Origin: Argopecten irradians
Lineage: Eukaryota > Mollusca > Bivalvia > Pectinida > Pectinidae
Reading direction: 5' to 3'
NCBI RefSeq assembly: GCF_041381155.1
Contig: NC_091137.1
Coordinates: 20,195,655 to 20,259,654, forward strand
Length of the DNA stretch: 64,000 bases
Position numbers and translations under genes: made by a program
Notes under the pieces: model-generated
Seen by the model: the letters and a program-made list of their open reading frames with translations, nothing else
What the model was told of the DNA's origin: nothing
Databases searched by the model: none
Shown here: positions 36,101-46,909 of the stretch, piece by piece
Layout: every line of letters starts with the position of its first letter
Position numbering within the stretch: the stretch's first letter is position 1

Positions 36101-39100
36101 TTTTGCCTCCCACATTCAGTGAACATGATATCTACCTATGTCTATACAAAGTTCCTGATGTATGTTTTGCCTCCCACATTCAGTGAACATGATATCTACC
36201 TATGTCTATACAAAGTTCCTGATGTATGTTGAACCTCCCACATTCAGTGAACATGATATCTACCTATGACCTATACAAAGTTCCTGATGTCGTTTTGCCT
36301 CCCACATTCAGTGAACATGATATCTACCTATGTCTATACAAAGTTCCTGATGTATGTTTAACCTCCCACATTCAGTGAACATGATATCTACCTATGTCTA
36401 TACAAAGTTCCTGATGTCGTTTTGCCTCCCACATTCAGTGAACATGATATCTACCTATGTCTATACAAAGTTCCTGATGTCGTTTTGCCTCCCACATTCA
36501 GTGAACATGATATCTACCTATGTCTATACAAAGTTCCTGATGTATGTTTTGAACCTCCCACATTCATTCAGTGAACATGATATCTACCTATGTCTATTAT
36601 CTATAGTTCCTGATCTATACAAAGTTCCTGAGTATGTGTAACCTCCCACATTCAGTGAACATGATATCTACCTGTGTCTATACAAAGTTCCTGTGTCACA
36701 TTACAAAGTTCCTGTGTCTATGTATGTCGTTTTGCCTCCCACATTCAGTGAACATGATATCTACCTATGTCTATACAAAGTTCCTGATGTCGTTTTGCCT
36801 CCCACATTCAGTGAACATGATATCTACCTATGTCTATACAAAGTTCCTGATGTATGTGTAACCTCCCACATTCAGTGAACATGATATCTACCTATGTCTA
36901 TACAAAGTTCCTGATGTCGTTTTGCCTCCCACATTCAGTGAACATGATATCTACCTATGTCTATACAAAGTTCCTGATGTCGTTTGCCTCCCACATTCAG
37001 TGAACATGATATCTACCTATGTCTATACAAAGTTCCTGATGTATGTGTAACCTCCCACATTCAGTGAACATGATATCTACCTATGTCTATACAAAGTTCC
37101 TGATGTATGTTTAGCCTCCCACATTCAGTGAACATGATATCTACCTATGTCTATACAAAGTTCCTGATGTATGTGTAACCTCCCACATTCAGTGAACATG
37201 ATATCTACCTATGTCTATACAAAGTTCCTGATGTCGTTTGCCTCCCACATTCAGTGAACATGATATCTACCTATGTCTATACAAAGTTCCTGATGTTGTT
37301 GAACCTCCCACATTCAGTGAACATGATATCTACCTGTGTCTATACAAAGTTCCTGATGTCGTTTTTGCCTCCCACATTCAGTGACATGATATCTACCTAT
37401 GTCTATACAAAGTTCCTGATGTCGTTGTTTGCCTCCCACATTCAGTGAACATGATTATCTACCTATGTCTATACAAAGTTCCTGATGTCGTTTTGCCTCC
37501 CACATTCAGTGAACATGATATCTACCTACCTATGTCTATACAAAGTTCCTGATGTAATGTTGTAACCTCCCACATTCAGTGAACATGATATCTACCTGTG
37601 TCTATACAAAGTTCCTGATGTATGTGTTAAACTCCCACATTCAGTGAATATGATATCTACCTATGTCTAAACAAAGTTCCTGATGTCGTTTTGCCTCCCA
37701 CATTCAGTGAACATGATATCTACCTATGTCTATACAAAGTTCCTGATGTTATGTGTAACCTCCCACATTCAGTGAACATGATATCTACCTATGTCTATAC
37801 AAAGTTCCTGATGTCGTTTTGCCTCCCACATTCAGTGAACATGATATCTACCTATGTCTATACAAAGTTCCTGATGTCGTTTAGCCTCCCACATTCAGTG
37901 AACATGATATCTACCTGCGCTTGTATGCCATCCTCTCAGCCTCGCCGAAGCTGACCTCCTCGTCTCAGGATATATGTTGTGGTTGATTGGATGCTGCTAT
38001 TGGCTCCTCCTCTGGTTCTGGGCGGGACCAGTTGTGATTCTTCAGTTTCTGCATCAGATCTTTCTGCACCGGTACAGGGATGCGAGGAAACAATGTTGAG
38101 TACCACTCTAGTTTGGTCATCCACTGACGAAATCATTTCTCCGATTGGCATCACATGTCCTCCACCCGGCCTTTAACATCTATTTCCTGTAACGATAGAG
38201 TCGTAAACCAGTAACAATATGAAACCAGGAGACTATTTTAGAGACATGTCAATAGTACGGGTTTGCTCTAGTGTCCCCCTGTGGGCTGAAACATAAGTAA
38301 TTTACTAGGAACATTGGGGCTAGAAATGCAGTAAATTGTCTGATCACCAGAAAGGTCATTAATGTTCTAAATCCATACACATCAATTTGCTAAAGTAGAA
38401 CTCAGTCATATAAAGATGAAATGCTATATCTGTCCAAAAACTGTTTTCCATTTTTATTTTACATATGACATAAATACTTCAATCAGCACTCTGACGTTAT
38501 ATAACATATCATATAACGTTAATAAAGTTAAGTATAACTGGGTTTAACTTTTATCAGCAAAAACAAAACCATTGAGAAGTTTTTTGTCCATTCCCGACTT
38601 ATGTTATGGTTTTATTATTTAATGACCATGCTAATTTGTTGTGAATATAAAGATAAAGATATACTTGCTGTCAAGTTGAAATGACACTCAGCTTATGATA
38701 CATATGAACATCCATTGACAAGAAATTCTTTAACTTAACAAAAAAGAGTTCACTGGGCACAGACAGTAGTTATACCCTTTTTAATGCCGATGTCAGTCAT
38801 TTTGTTATCAAAATATTTCTCCAAATCTTTGCATTTACTTTATTAATTTTATCTTACTAGACTTTGTGTGAAAATGTGTTTCAATTCAAATAAAATTTCC
38901 AAGGATAGTTTTTTTGAATCAAAATATGCCGTATTTAAAAAACCAACCAGAATAATTCCTTTAAGTTTTTTTTAGTAAAAAATTTTGTGTTGCCTGCAGA
39001 AAGAGAAGCATAGGAATGGTGTGTGTGTTATTATAACCTCATGCCAGAGGTCAAAGGTCATTCCACGGAGGAGGCCGACTTGCTATCATGAGACCAGCCC

Positions 39101-42100
39101 TCAGCGGGATCTAGAGCAACACCCTGCAGTAATACAAAACACAGTCTATAGTGATAGTGACAAAATCAACAATATAATCTCAACACAAAATAATGTAATA
39201 ACGTAATATTATCAAATCATGCTTTAACCAAAACTTTGTATTACATTCAAAACATTTAAAAAATTAATATGATCACTAGATCATAACTTATGTTAAAATA
39301 ATTTGTATTTTCAGATTTTAAATATCAAAATAATAACTAATTAAGGAATGAAATTGAATTAGAAGATTAGCAATAGACAGGTGTGAAAACAGTATGTATT
39401 ACTAATAGAAAAACAACATGTTATAAGTATAGTGTTTGCTATACTCACCACTTAACAATGTTAGAGTCCAGTCAGTCAGAGGATCTCCACAGGATGGGGG
39501 AGGGGGAGGGGCACTTCTAATTATTTATGATATCACACACAATTACAAATTGTTTCTTATATATATATATCAATAACACATCTCTAAGCACAATTAAATT
39601 CGTATTAAAAAGTGTTTTCTTTAACTAGAAACAACTGAACCTTCTGTTCTTTTTCTTTAACTGTATTATATCAATCAGATATAGATGGCCTGTGTGAGTA
39701 GCCCGGGGTACAGGGCTTAGTGTTTATTGCAAACATACCTCCTCATCTTCCAGATAGGGTTCATACCAGTCCCATAGCTCCTTAGGGTCCTGTGTGGTAT
39801 CTGTAATGGACATGGTTACAACATAATTAACAGACATGCACTTAAAAAGATGGTAAAATTTGGTTTGTTTGTTTTAGTTTTTACGTCCTATTAACAGCCA
39901 AGATAATGTAAGAATGTGCCAGGTTTTACAATGGAGGAAAACTGGAGTAAACCCTGAGAAAAACCATCGACCAAGTGGTCAGTATCTGGCAATTGCCCCC
40001 ACATAGAATTCGCACTTGCGACTCAGAGGTGGACCACTTGTGGTAATATGTCGGGACATCTTAACCACTTAGGGCATTGCGGTCCCTAGATGGTGAGAAC
40101 CTTAGATTATATACATGTATAATGTGACTTACAAAACTCACAAGGAAGAAGTGTTAAAGCAGTCTATAATTTAAATAGAATATGAAGAATAAAGATTTCA
40201 AAATGATATCAATAAGTTTGGACCTGCTTTTCCTACCTGATATACATAAATCCGAGTCCACGGATAAATGGGGAGTCCTGGTGAGTAATCAATCCAGTGA
40301 GCTGTGTTTCCGTGTCAGTCTCAGTGTGAACAGTTTATACAGTAGACAGTAGGCACTAGAGACAAATCCCCTCCGGCTCCTACACCTCGTACGCTACACA
40401 GGGAGAATGTCACATTGTTTAACACTCTCTCATACTCGTACATACGGGCTCCTACAACCTCGTACCTACACAGGCAGTCACATTGTTAAACACTCTCTCA
40501 TACTCGTAACATACGGCTCCTACACTCGTACCTACACAGACAGATGACACATTGTTAACACTCTCTCATACTCGTACATACAGCTCCTACATCTCGTACC
40601 TACACAGGCAGTCACATTGTTAAACACTCTCTCATACTCGTGACATTACAAACGGCTCCTACCAAAAACCTCGTACCTACACAGGCAGATGGTCACATTG
40701 TTAACACTACTCTCATCTCGAAACATACCACCTACACCTCATACCGTACACAACAGTCACATTGATAAGCACCTCTCTCATACTCACTATACAAACGGCT
40801 CCTACACCTCTACCTACACAGGCAGATGTCACATTGTTAACACTCTCTCATACTCGTACATACACCTACACCTCATACCTACACAGACAGTCACATTGTT
40901 AACACTCTCTCATACTCGTACATACAGCTCCTACACCTCGTACTTACACAGGCAGTCACATTGTTAACACACTCTCATAACTCGTACATTACAGCTCCTA
41001 CAGCCCCTTGTACCTACACAGGCAGTCACATTGTTAACACTCTCTCATACTCGTACATAACGGACGAGCTCCTACACCCTCGTACCTACACAGGCAGTCA
41101 CATTGTTAACACTCTCTCATACTCGTTACAAACAGCTCCTACACCTCGTACCTACACAGGCAGTCACATTGTTAACACTCTCTCATACTCGTGACATACA
41201 GCTCCAACACCTCGTACCTACACAGGCAAATGTCACATTGTTGACACTCTCTCATACACCCGCTACACTTACAACAGCTACCTACACCTTGTACACTACA
41301 CAGGCAGTCACATTGTTAACACTCTCTCATACTCGTACATACGCTCCTACACCTCGTACGCTCTACACAGGCAGTCACATTGTTTAACACTCTCTCATAT
41401 ACTCGTACAAACAGCTCCTACACCTCGTAACCTACACAGGCAGATGGTCACATTGTTAACACTCTCTCATACTCCCTACAAACGGCTCCTACACCTTGTA
41501 CCTACACAGGCAGTCAGAATTGTTAACACTCACTGTCATACTCGAACAAACGGCTTTCTACACCTCGTACCTACACAGGCAGTCACATTGTTAACACTCT
41601 CGTCATACTCGTACATACGGCTCCTACACCTCGTACCATACACAGGCAGTCACATTGTTTAACACTCTCTCATACTCGAACAACAAACGGCTGCCCCCCT
41701 ACACCTCGTACCTACACAGGGCAGATCACATTGTTAACACTCTCTCATACTCGTACAAACGGCTTCCTACCACCTTGTACCTACACAGCAGTCACATTGT
41801 TAACACTCTTCTCATACTCGTACATACACCTACACCTCGTACCTACACAGACAGTCACATTGTAACACTCTCTCATACTCGTACAAACGGCTCCTACACC
41901 TCGTACCTACACAGGCAGTCACATTGTTAACACTCTCTCATACTCGTACATACGGCTTCCTGCCCCCCCCGACAACCCCACACCTCGTACCTACACATGC
42001 AGTCACATTGTTAACACTCTCTCATACTCTTCAACAAACGGCTCCTACACCTTTTGTACCTACACAGGCAGTGACATTGTTAACAACTCTCTCATACTCG

Positions 42101-45100
42101 TACAAACTGGGCTCCTACACCTCGTAACCTACACAGGCAGTCACATTGTTAACACTCTCTCATACTCGTACATACGGCTCCTACACCTCGTAACCTACAC
42201 AGGCATGTCACACATTGGTTAACACTCTCTCATACTCGTGACACAAACCGGCTCCCTACACCTCGTACCTACACATGGAGATTGTCACATTATTAACACT
42301 CTCTCATAACTTCGTACATACGGCTCCTACAACTCGTACCTACACAGGAAGATGTAGTGTTTCCCACAGCCCCGATTAGCATGGCGCCGCGCCGTGCCCT
42401 TTTTACTACCTGACGCCATGCCCCTATAACCTAAACGCCCTGCCCCTGTTTTGTCCTCAGTACACGTTTACTAAACTACCAAAATACCATGCAGCAGTGA
42501 CTTGATAATTAAGTAAACAAAAGAGGTGTGACCACTTCCTGACCCCATGACCAACACCCCAGTGGCCCTATTTAGCAGCCTTGGGCTATTTCCACTTGGC
42601 TTGTGGTGTCACTTTCACGTCTGTGTATTAGGCCTAACAGTTACGTAAAAGCTGAAGTCAAGCAGCCGATCGGCAGCCTAGAAAACAATCAGCTTGCCTT
42701 TCATTAAGTTTTATGACTACAGCTAGTGAGCACTACAACAAAAACAAATACTGCTTTTAACTGTAAATGATTTACTCACGTTTTTAATGTTTAATAGGCA
42801 TAACTATACTGATGAATGTCACAAGCTTTGCAATCGTAATGGCCGCCATTTTGGGTATATTGCAATAGTCGATCCGGATTCAGGATTTACTAATATTCAT
42901 GTTTTTAAAAATGAAAATGGTATATTTTTTTTAGAATTTCGGTGTGAATTTATTTTCGGACAAAATAAATTAATAATAATAAAATAATTAATAGCAAATT
43001 AATTAAAACAAATCAAATTAAAAAGAAATTTACCTTTTTCTCTCTCAGGATAAATTACATTTTGAATACTACTACATTAACAATGATCTGTATTATCTTA
43101 ATTTAGTGCTTGTAAATTTAAGAACATTATTTCAATTTATTATCCATTATTTTGAAACATTAGTAAACTTATTCAATTAAATTATACAGTATTTTTAATA
43201 TTTCAATAAAGATATATAAAATAAAGATAATAGGATTGAAATAAAGGCATTATTCCCAATCTTTAATTAATATAAATGAAATATAGATATTTCTTGTGAA
43301 TCAATTATTGTCATGATCATATGATCGATAGATTCCAATTTCCAAAATCATTATTTTTACCCAGAATAATTAAATAAATGTCCTGATATTACTTAGAAAC
43401 TCAGACAGAATTAAATAAACAAGACATTTTAAAAGATTTTCCCTTGTATTGGAAGTCGTCGATAACTTTTGTGCCCCTCTGATGGTTATTTATCGCGGGT
43501 CAAGGTGCCCTTTTTCAAAACCTAGGCCACCATGCCCTTTTTTTTTTTTCCTGTCGGGCAACACTAAGTTAATTCACTCTCCATTACTTACACTTACGGG
43601 CTCCTACAACCACGTACATACACAGGACCAGATGTCACATTGTTAACACTCACTCTCTCATCACATCTTCGTTTACCACTTACCTACACAGACAGCTCCT
43701 AACACTCATACTCGTACATACCTATACTACACAGGCAGTCACCATTGTTAACACTCTCTCATTCCTCGTAACATACGGCTTCCTACACACTCGTACCTAC
43801 ACAGACAGATTGTCCACATTGTTAAAAAACCACTCTCTCTTACTCGTAACATACGGCCTCCTTACAACCTCGTTACCTACACAGGCAGTTCACATTGTTA
43901 AGCACTCTCTCATTACGTCGTAACATACCGGGTGCTCCTAACACCTCGTACCTACACCAGGACCAGATGGTCCACCATAGTTAAAACACTATCTCATACT
44001 TACGGAGTCCTACACCTAGTCCCTACAAAGGCCGTCCACCATTGTTAACACTCTTATCTCTTATCATACAAAAGGAGACACTGACCCACACAGCAAGTTG
44101 AATCAAATTGACCCAATTTCTATCCCCTATAAACTTATCAAGGAGGACCCAAAGTTTTATCTTCCTGTACCCCACTGTTTTGTATTAAAACACAAATATG
44201 ATATTTATATCCCCAATGCTTAAATCTGTAAGAGTTTTAAATCTTGATATGACAACAAAAGGCACAATCAGGGCACTTACCCAAATATACAGGAAATTTT
44301 GGTTTTTTATTAGTTTTTAACGTTCCTATTAAACAGCCACAGTCCCATGTAAGGACGTGCCAGGTTTGTTGGTGTGAAGGAAGTATTCGCAGAAAAACCA
44401 GGCAACTGCCCCCCATGGGATTCGAACCCGCATGCCAGAGGTGGAGGGCTTGTGGTAATATGTCGGGGGAACATCTTAACCACTTTGCCCAGCAGGGCCC
44501 CCTAAAATATACAGAATTTCATTTTGGGAAGTTGTTTTTTTTAAATGGTTTTGATGTTTGTAGTCCAAAAATAGGAAACAGTAATTTTGTGTTTTTGACT
44601 ACAGGTATATATATGCTTATATTATAAGTTTACATTAGTAAAAAGTGCCACAACACTAACCTAATATACATCTAAATAGAAACTTGAGAAAGCTTTGTGG
44701 CATTATGTCAAACGGTTTTGAAGTTGAAGCCTAGAAAAACATCTTTTGAAACGAATGCACAAAACAAAGCTCAATAATCAGTATCTCAAGAGGGAAGGAT
44801 GGATATATGAACAAATATGTAATGCTACTGTATGTATACATTACCCCGCCACACATTCCAGTTTGCCCAGCTGTTTTTCCGACTTCCTCTTTCCAAAGGT
44901 TCTAAATGTTCTACTACCTGAAACAAAAACAAACAAAAAACATCTTATTTTGTCTTACAGGTTTATCTGTGTAAACTTGAATATAATTGCTTAAGTGGTT
45001 ACAGTGTCAGTATTTACAAAAGTATGACTAAAAAAAATCTTCAAACTGAAGAAAAAAATACCTTTTAACAAAATGAAGATCTTTAGAGAAGAGAAACTGA

Positions 45101-45432
45101 CTTCAGCTTTTTTGATTGTCATATTTAAAATGATAACATAAGCTAATACTGAAATTACACATGTAATGTCAGGATATAGGAAATAAGATGAAGTTGTTGA
45201 ACCTGGTTGTCACAAATCAAAGTATAAATTATACATATACATGCAGAAATCATTCAGTCAAACAGAACTTACTCATGTAGTAAATTTCATCAATAACTTT
45301 CATGATATGTTTTTCAGCTCATACAAGTTGACCTTGAAGTAAGGTGGATGACTGTATATTTGTCAGTATCAGTGGATTCATGTTCATAGGTTTTCTCATT
45401 ACCCCAGAGATTGGTAATGGATTGTTTGGCAT
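29714..45432 (-). CDS. PRPF38B: Pre-mRNA-splicing factor 38B (PRPF38B), six exons
   Basis: The minus-strand exons, in order, are 45432-45273, 44917-44845, 40392-40237, 39800-39739, 38186-37915 and 30146-29714. Diagnostic peptides are NMNPLILTNIQSS, RGSRK and TGMCGG in appropriate frames, ITHQDSPFIRGLGFMYIR, ELWDWYEPYLEDEE, EWYSTLFPRIPVPVQKD, then an RS-rich tail with SRRSPRRSPGRRSP and FARDLQRERDRQKR. This order matches the conserved PRP38 domain plus RS domain of animal PRPF38B, a nuclear spliceosome-associated protein. Splice phases agree where checkable (E3 to E4: AG|A; E5 to E6: AG|G). The first five exons contain several 1-2 bp insertions and one in-frame TGA; their pattern in homopolymers or repeated bases and the noisy flanking DNA suggest sequence error, and the RS exon is clean. 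Introns 2 and 5 are filled with minisatellites that repeat the adjacent splice sites. The start ATG at 45432 is the best seen, but an upstream exon is possible. Confidence 0.85.
30474..37914 (-). repeat. ~63-bp minisatellite (about 118 units) filling PRPF38B intron 5
   Basis: The conserved + strand core is cctcccacattcagtgaaca then tgatatctacctatgtctat and acaaagttcctgatgt, followed by a variable 6-9 base linker (ttgttgaa, atgtgtaa, cgttttg, atgttttg and others); the period is 62-65 bp. Most units from 30.5 to 36.5 kb differ only in the linker and in an A/G at cctatgtc/cctgtgtc; from about 36.55 kb indels become common. On the gene's strand each unit reads ACAYAG|GTAGATATC, the same donor sequence as at the end of exon 5. 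The array makes up about 96% of the intron. Open frames through it are by-products of a period close to 21 codons. Confidence 0.95.
37915..38186 (-). CDS. PRPF38B: PRPF38B exon 5, donor merges into minisatellite
   Basis: Acceptor CGTTACAG. It encodes EIDVKAGG-like residues, HVMPIGEMI, WMTKLEWYSTLFPRIPVPVQ, KDLMQKLKNHNWSRPEPEEE and, beyond an in-frame TGA, DEEVSFGEAERMAYKR, ending GCGCAG|GTAGATATC. The leftover AG plus the G of the next exon gives Arg before SPDKG. Small insertions lie near the exon start and in GATTTCG. The donor sequence continues directly into the 63-bp array. Confidence 0.82.
38187..39738 (-). other. PRPF38B intron 4
   Basis: AT-rich, with no further exon or element recognised. 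Confidence 0.45.
39739..39800 (-). CDS. PRPF38B: PRPF38B exon 4
   Basis: Acceptor CCATTACAG, donor GAGGAG|GTATGT. It encodes YTQDPKELWDWYEPYLEDEE after removing one extra C near the start. Matches the conserved YTQ..LWDWF segment of PRP38-family proteins. Confidence 0.85.
39863..40092 (-). mobile_element. tRNA-derived SINE, copy 1 (PRPF38B intron 3)
   Basis: On the minus strand the head is gggaccgcaatgccctaagtg with an A-box-like gtggttaagatgtcc and a degraded B-box (gtgcgaattct), followed by a body containing ttactccagttttcctccat and a tail tgttaataggacgtaaaaac. Similar in order and sequence to the copy at 44295-44505. Confidence 0.65.
40237..40392 (-). CDS. PRPF38B: PRPF38B exon 3, fused to a minisatellite at its 5' edge
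   Basis: The 5' edge reads CTGTGTAG then GTACGAGGTGTAGGAGCC (VRGVGA), followed by GGAGGG (GG), SAYCLLYKLFTLRLTRK and LTGLITHQDSPFIRGLGFMYI, ending ATATCAG|GTAGG. A few 1-2 bp insertions break the literal frame. The first 18 nt of this exon and its acceptor are the same sequence as the 65-bp array units that fill the preceding intron. Confidence 0.82.
40393..42354 (-). repeat. 65-bp minisatellite (about 30 units) containing the exon 3 acceptor
   Basis: The + strand unit is ctcctacacctcgtaccta, cacaggcagtcacattgtt, aacactctctcatactcgta, catacgg. On the gene's strand each unit runs CTGCCTGTGTAG, GTACGAGGTGTAGGAGCC, GTATGTACGAG. The middle 18 nt are identical to the first 18 nt of exon 3, and the array merges into that exon at 40392. 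Indel noise between units is high. Confidence 0.92.
42355..43566. mobile_element. Possible hAT-like insertion splitting the 65-bp array
   Basis: About 1.2 kb of non-array DNA between two parts of the array. The left end is tagtgtttccc and the right end gggcaacacta, an imperfect ~11-bp inverted repeat resembling hAT termini. Several ccatgccc/gtgcccttt motifs lie near both ends; the interior is AT-rich with no transposase. The target duplication is not resolved, perhaps because of sequence noise. Confidence 0.4.
43585..44060 (-). repeat. Second part of the 65-bp array (about 7 noisy units)
   Basis: Same unit as at 40393-42354 (ggctcctacacctcgtacct..cacattgttaacactctctc) but with many insertions. 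It lies in the same PRPF38B intron, beyond the putative inserted element. Confidence 0.8.
44295..44505 (-). mobile_element. tRNA-derived SINE, copy 2 (PRPF38B intron 2)
   Basis: The minus strand starts ggggccctgctgggcaaagtg, with gtggttaagatgt (A box) and gcgggttcgaatccc (good B box), then tgtaagg-type body and a ttaataggaacgttaaaaac tail. Same orientation as copy 1. Confidence 0.7.
44845..44917 (-). CDS. PRPF38B: PRPF38B exon 2
   Basis: Acceptor TTGTTTCAG, donor GGCGGG|GTAATG. It encodes VEHLEPLERGSRK then TAGQTGMCGG after one extra A in an AAAAA run. The next exon begins VRGVGAGG, continuing the family's CGGVRGVG motif. Confidence 0.8.
45273..45432 (-). CDS. PRPF38B: PRPF38B exon 1 (with small insertions)
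   Basis: It encodes MPNNPLPI, then (across shifts) WGNEKT, MNMNPLILTNIQSS, PYFKVNLYELKTYHE and VIDEIYYM, and ends at a GTAAGT donor. Extra bases relative to the expected frame occur after CCAATC, before the second ATG, within TCATCCACC and in an A run. Each is tiny, and the downstream frame resumes every time. Confidence 0.8.
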
Positions 45433-45439
45433 GGCATTG

Positions 45440-46560
45440 TGTAGTCTCTCACCAATTCTCTTGAAACAAGAAAAACTTTTTTTACCTGTAAAAAAGTACT
45501 TCATGTTCAGTTTCATGTCAGATTGTGAGTACTGTCTGTAGTAGAAGAAATTAAGTGACACTTTTGTGTGCGTAATTTGAAAATTAAGATTTTAAAAAGA
45601 AACAAATGCTTTTTCCAGGTGTACATACAGCATTTGACAAAAGCCAATTGTGCACTTTGGTAATTATACCTTCTTTGTAATCTGAAATGAGTTGAATCAG
45701 TATGTAAAAATTTCAAATAATTTTACTTAAGATGGGACAAGTATAAAATATTTAAACTCTGACTTTTTTATATATTAATCCTTTTTTTCGATATTTGGAA
45801 CAAGTCAAACAATGAAACGCAACAATAGAGATTTTTCATCCAACAAAATTGTTACGATGATTGGTCCCCAAAAGATAGATAGAGAACATATATAACAAAG
45901 GATGATTATGGAATAAGGAATTTACTGATACGTTAGAATGGCTTTATGCCATCTGCATGGTAAATTATTGGTAATAAAACCGACTTTTTTTCCAATTTCA
46001 AATCTGATAATTCCACCGTTTCGTTTTTTACCCGAAGAGCATTATATTGGATCATTTAAGATTTGTGAGTATCGTGTGCTGACTTCGGAAGTATGACCAT
46101 TTACTTATAATGTACAGATAAAATTTAAAGATTTGAAGAAAAGTTTGAAGACTGATATCAAAATATTTTTCAGACATTTAATGTTTTAAAACATCCAAAT
46201 TTTGTTAAGAAAATTAACCTCTATTGGAATTATTCAGGAATTTCAAAGACATATTTGAAAATTACTGTCAAAAATGGACTACAATTTAGCCCCAAATCAG
46301 AATAACTAAAAGAAGAGGTGTTTTTGAGGGAAAGGTTTTATTAAGGATTAATAGATTTGAAATATCTACAGTACCTCTATTGGTCTCAACCAGTTACCAT
46401 GATGTACCAGTTACTGTGGTATTTCTGCTCACTTTGCTCTATCTCTCGCACAATTTTTTTTTTTAGATTTTTTTAGCAGCACAAAAATGAAGGTAGCCAT
46501 GCAAGTGTTTTTCATTCAACAAAAAGAATGTGCCCAGATGGCCAGTTATCGCTCACTTCT
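45440..46560. other. AT-rich DNA upstream of PRPF38B exon 1
   Basis: It would include the 5' UTR or promoter if the ATG at 45432 is the true start. No CpG-rich promoter or upstream coding exon was recognised. Confidence 0.35.
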
Positions 46561-46571
46561 GGATATTTTAA

Positions 46572-46690
46572 TGCCCCCCCCACGCCCCCCCGCCACAGAC
46601 CCCCACCCCCCCCCCCCCCCCCCCTCCGCCCAACCCCCCCCCCGCCCCCCCCCCCCCCCCACCCCCCCCCCCCCACCCAACCACCCCCCG

Positions 46691-46722
<32 letters not shown>

Positions 46723-46852
46723 ACCACCCCCCCCCCCCCCCCCCCACCCCCCCACGCCCCCCCCCCCCCACCACCCCCCCCCCCCCAACCCACCCCTCAC
46801 CCCACCACCCCCCCACCCCCCCACCCCCCAGACCCCCCCCCCCCACCCCCAA
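46572..46852. repeat. Low-complexity C-rich (C)n(A) tract
   Basis: About 280 bp, almost all C with interspersed A on the + strand. The Pro-rich and Gly-rich open frames in several phases are artefacts of composition. Homopolymer lengths here are probably unreliable. Confidence 0.9.
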
Positions 46853-46909
46853 GTAATGTTCTAATACAGGTTCATTGTTATACATTTCATGAAGTGAAGT
46901 TATTTATAT

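Noticed and set aside
30720..37954. Many long open frames encoding 21-residue repeats (for example LPHSVNMISTYVYTKF)
   Set aside because: They are products of a ~63-bp minisatellite period, occur in several frames on the plus strand and lie in an intron of PRPF38B; linker length changes break them.
40689..42127. Thr/His/Ser-rich open frames on the plus strand
   Set aside because: By-products of the 65-bp array, interrupted by indels and on the strand opposite to the gene.
37915..45432. PRPF38B as a frameshifted pseudogene
   Set aside because: Introns and splice sites are kept, conserved residues persist on both sides of every small insertion, and the noise extends to neighbouring arrays, so sequence error is more likely.
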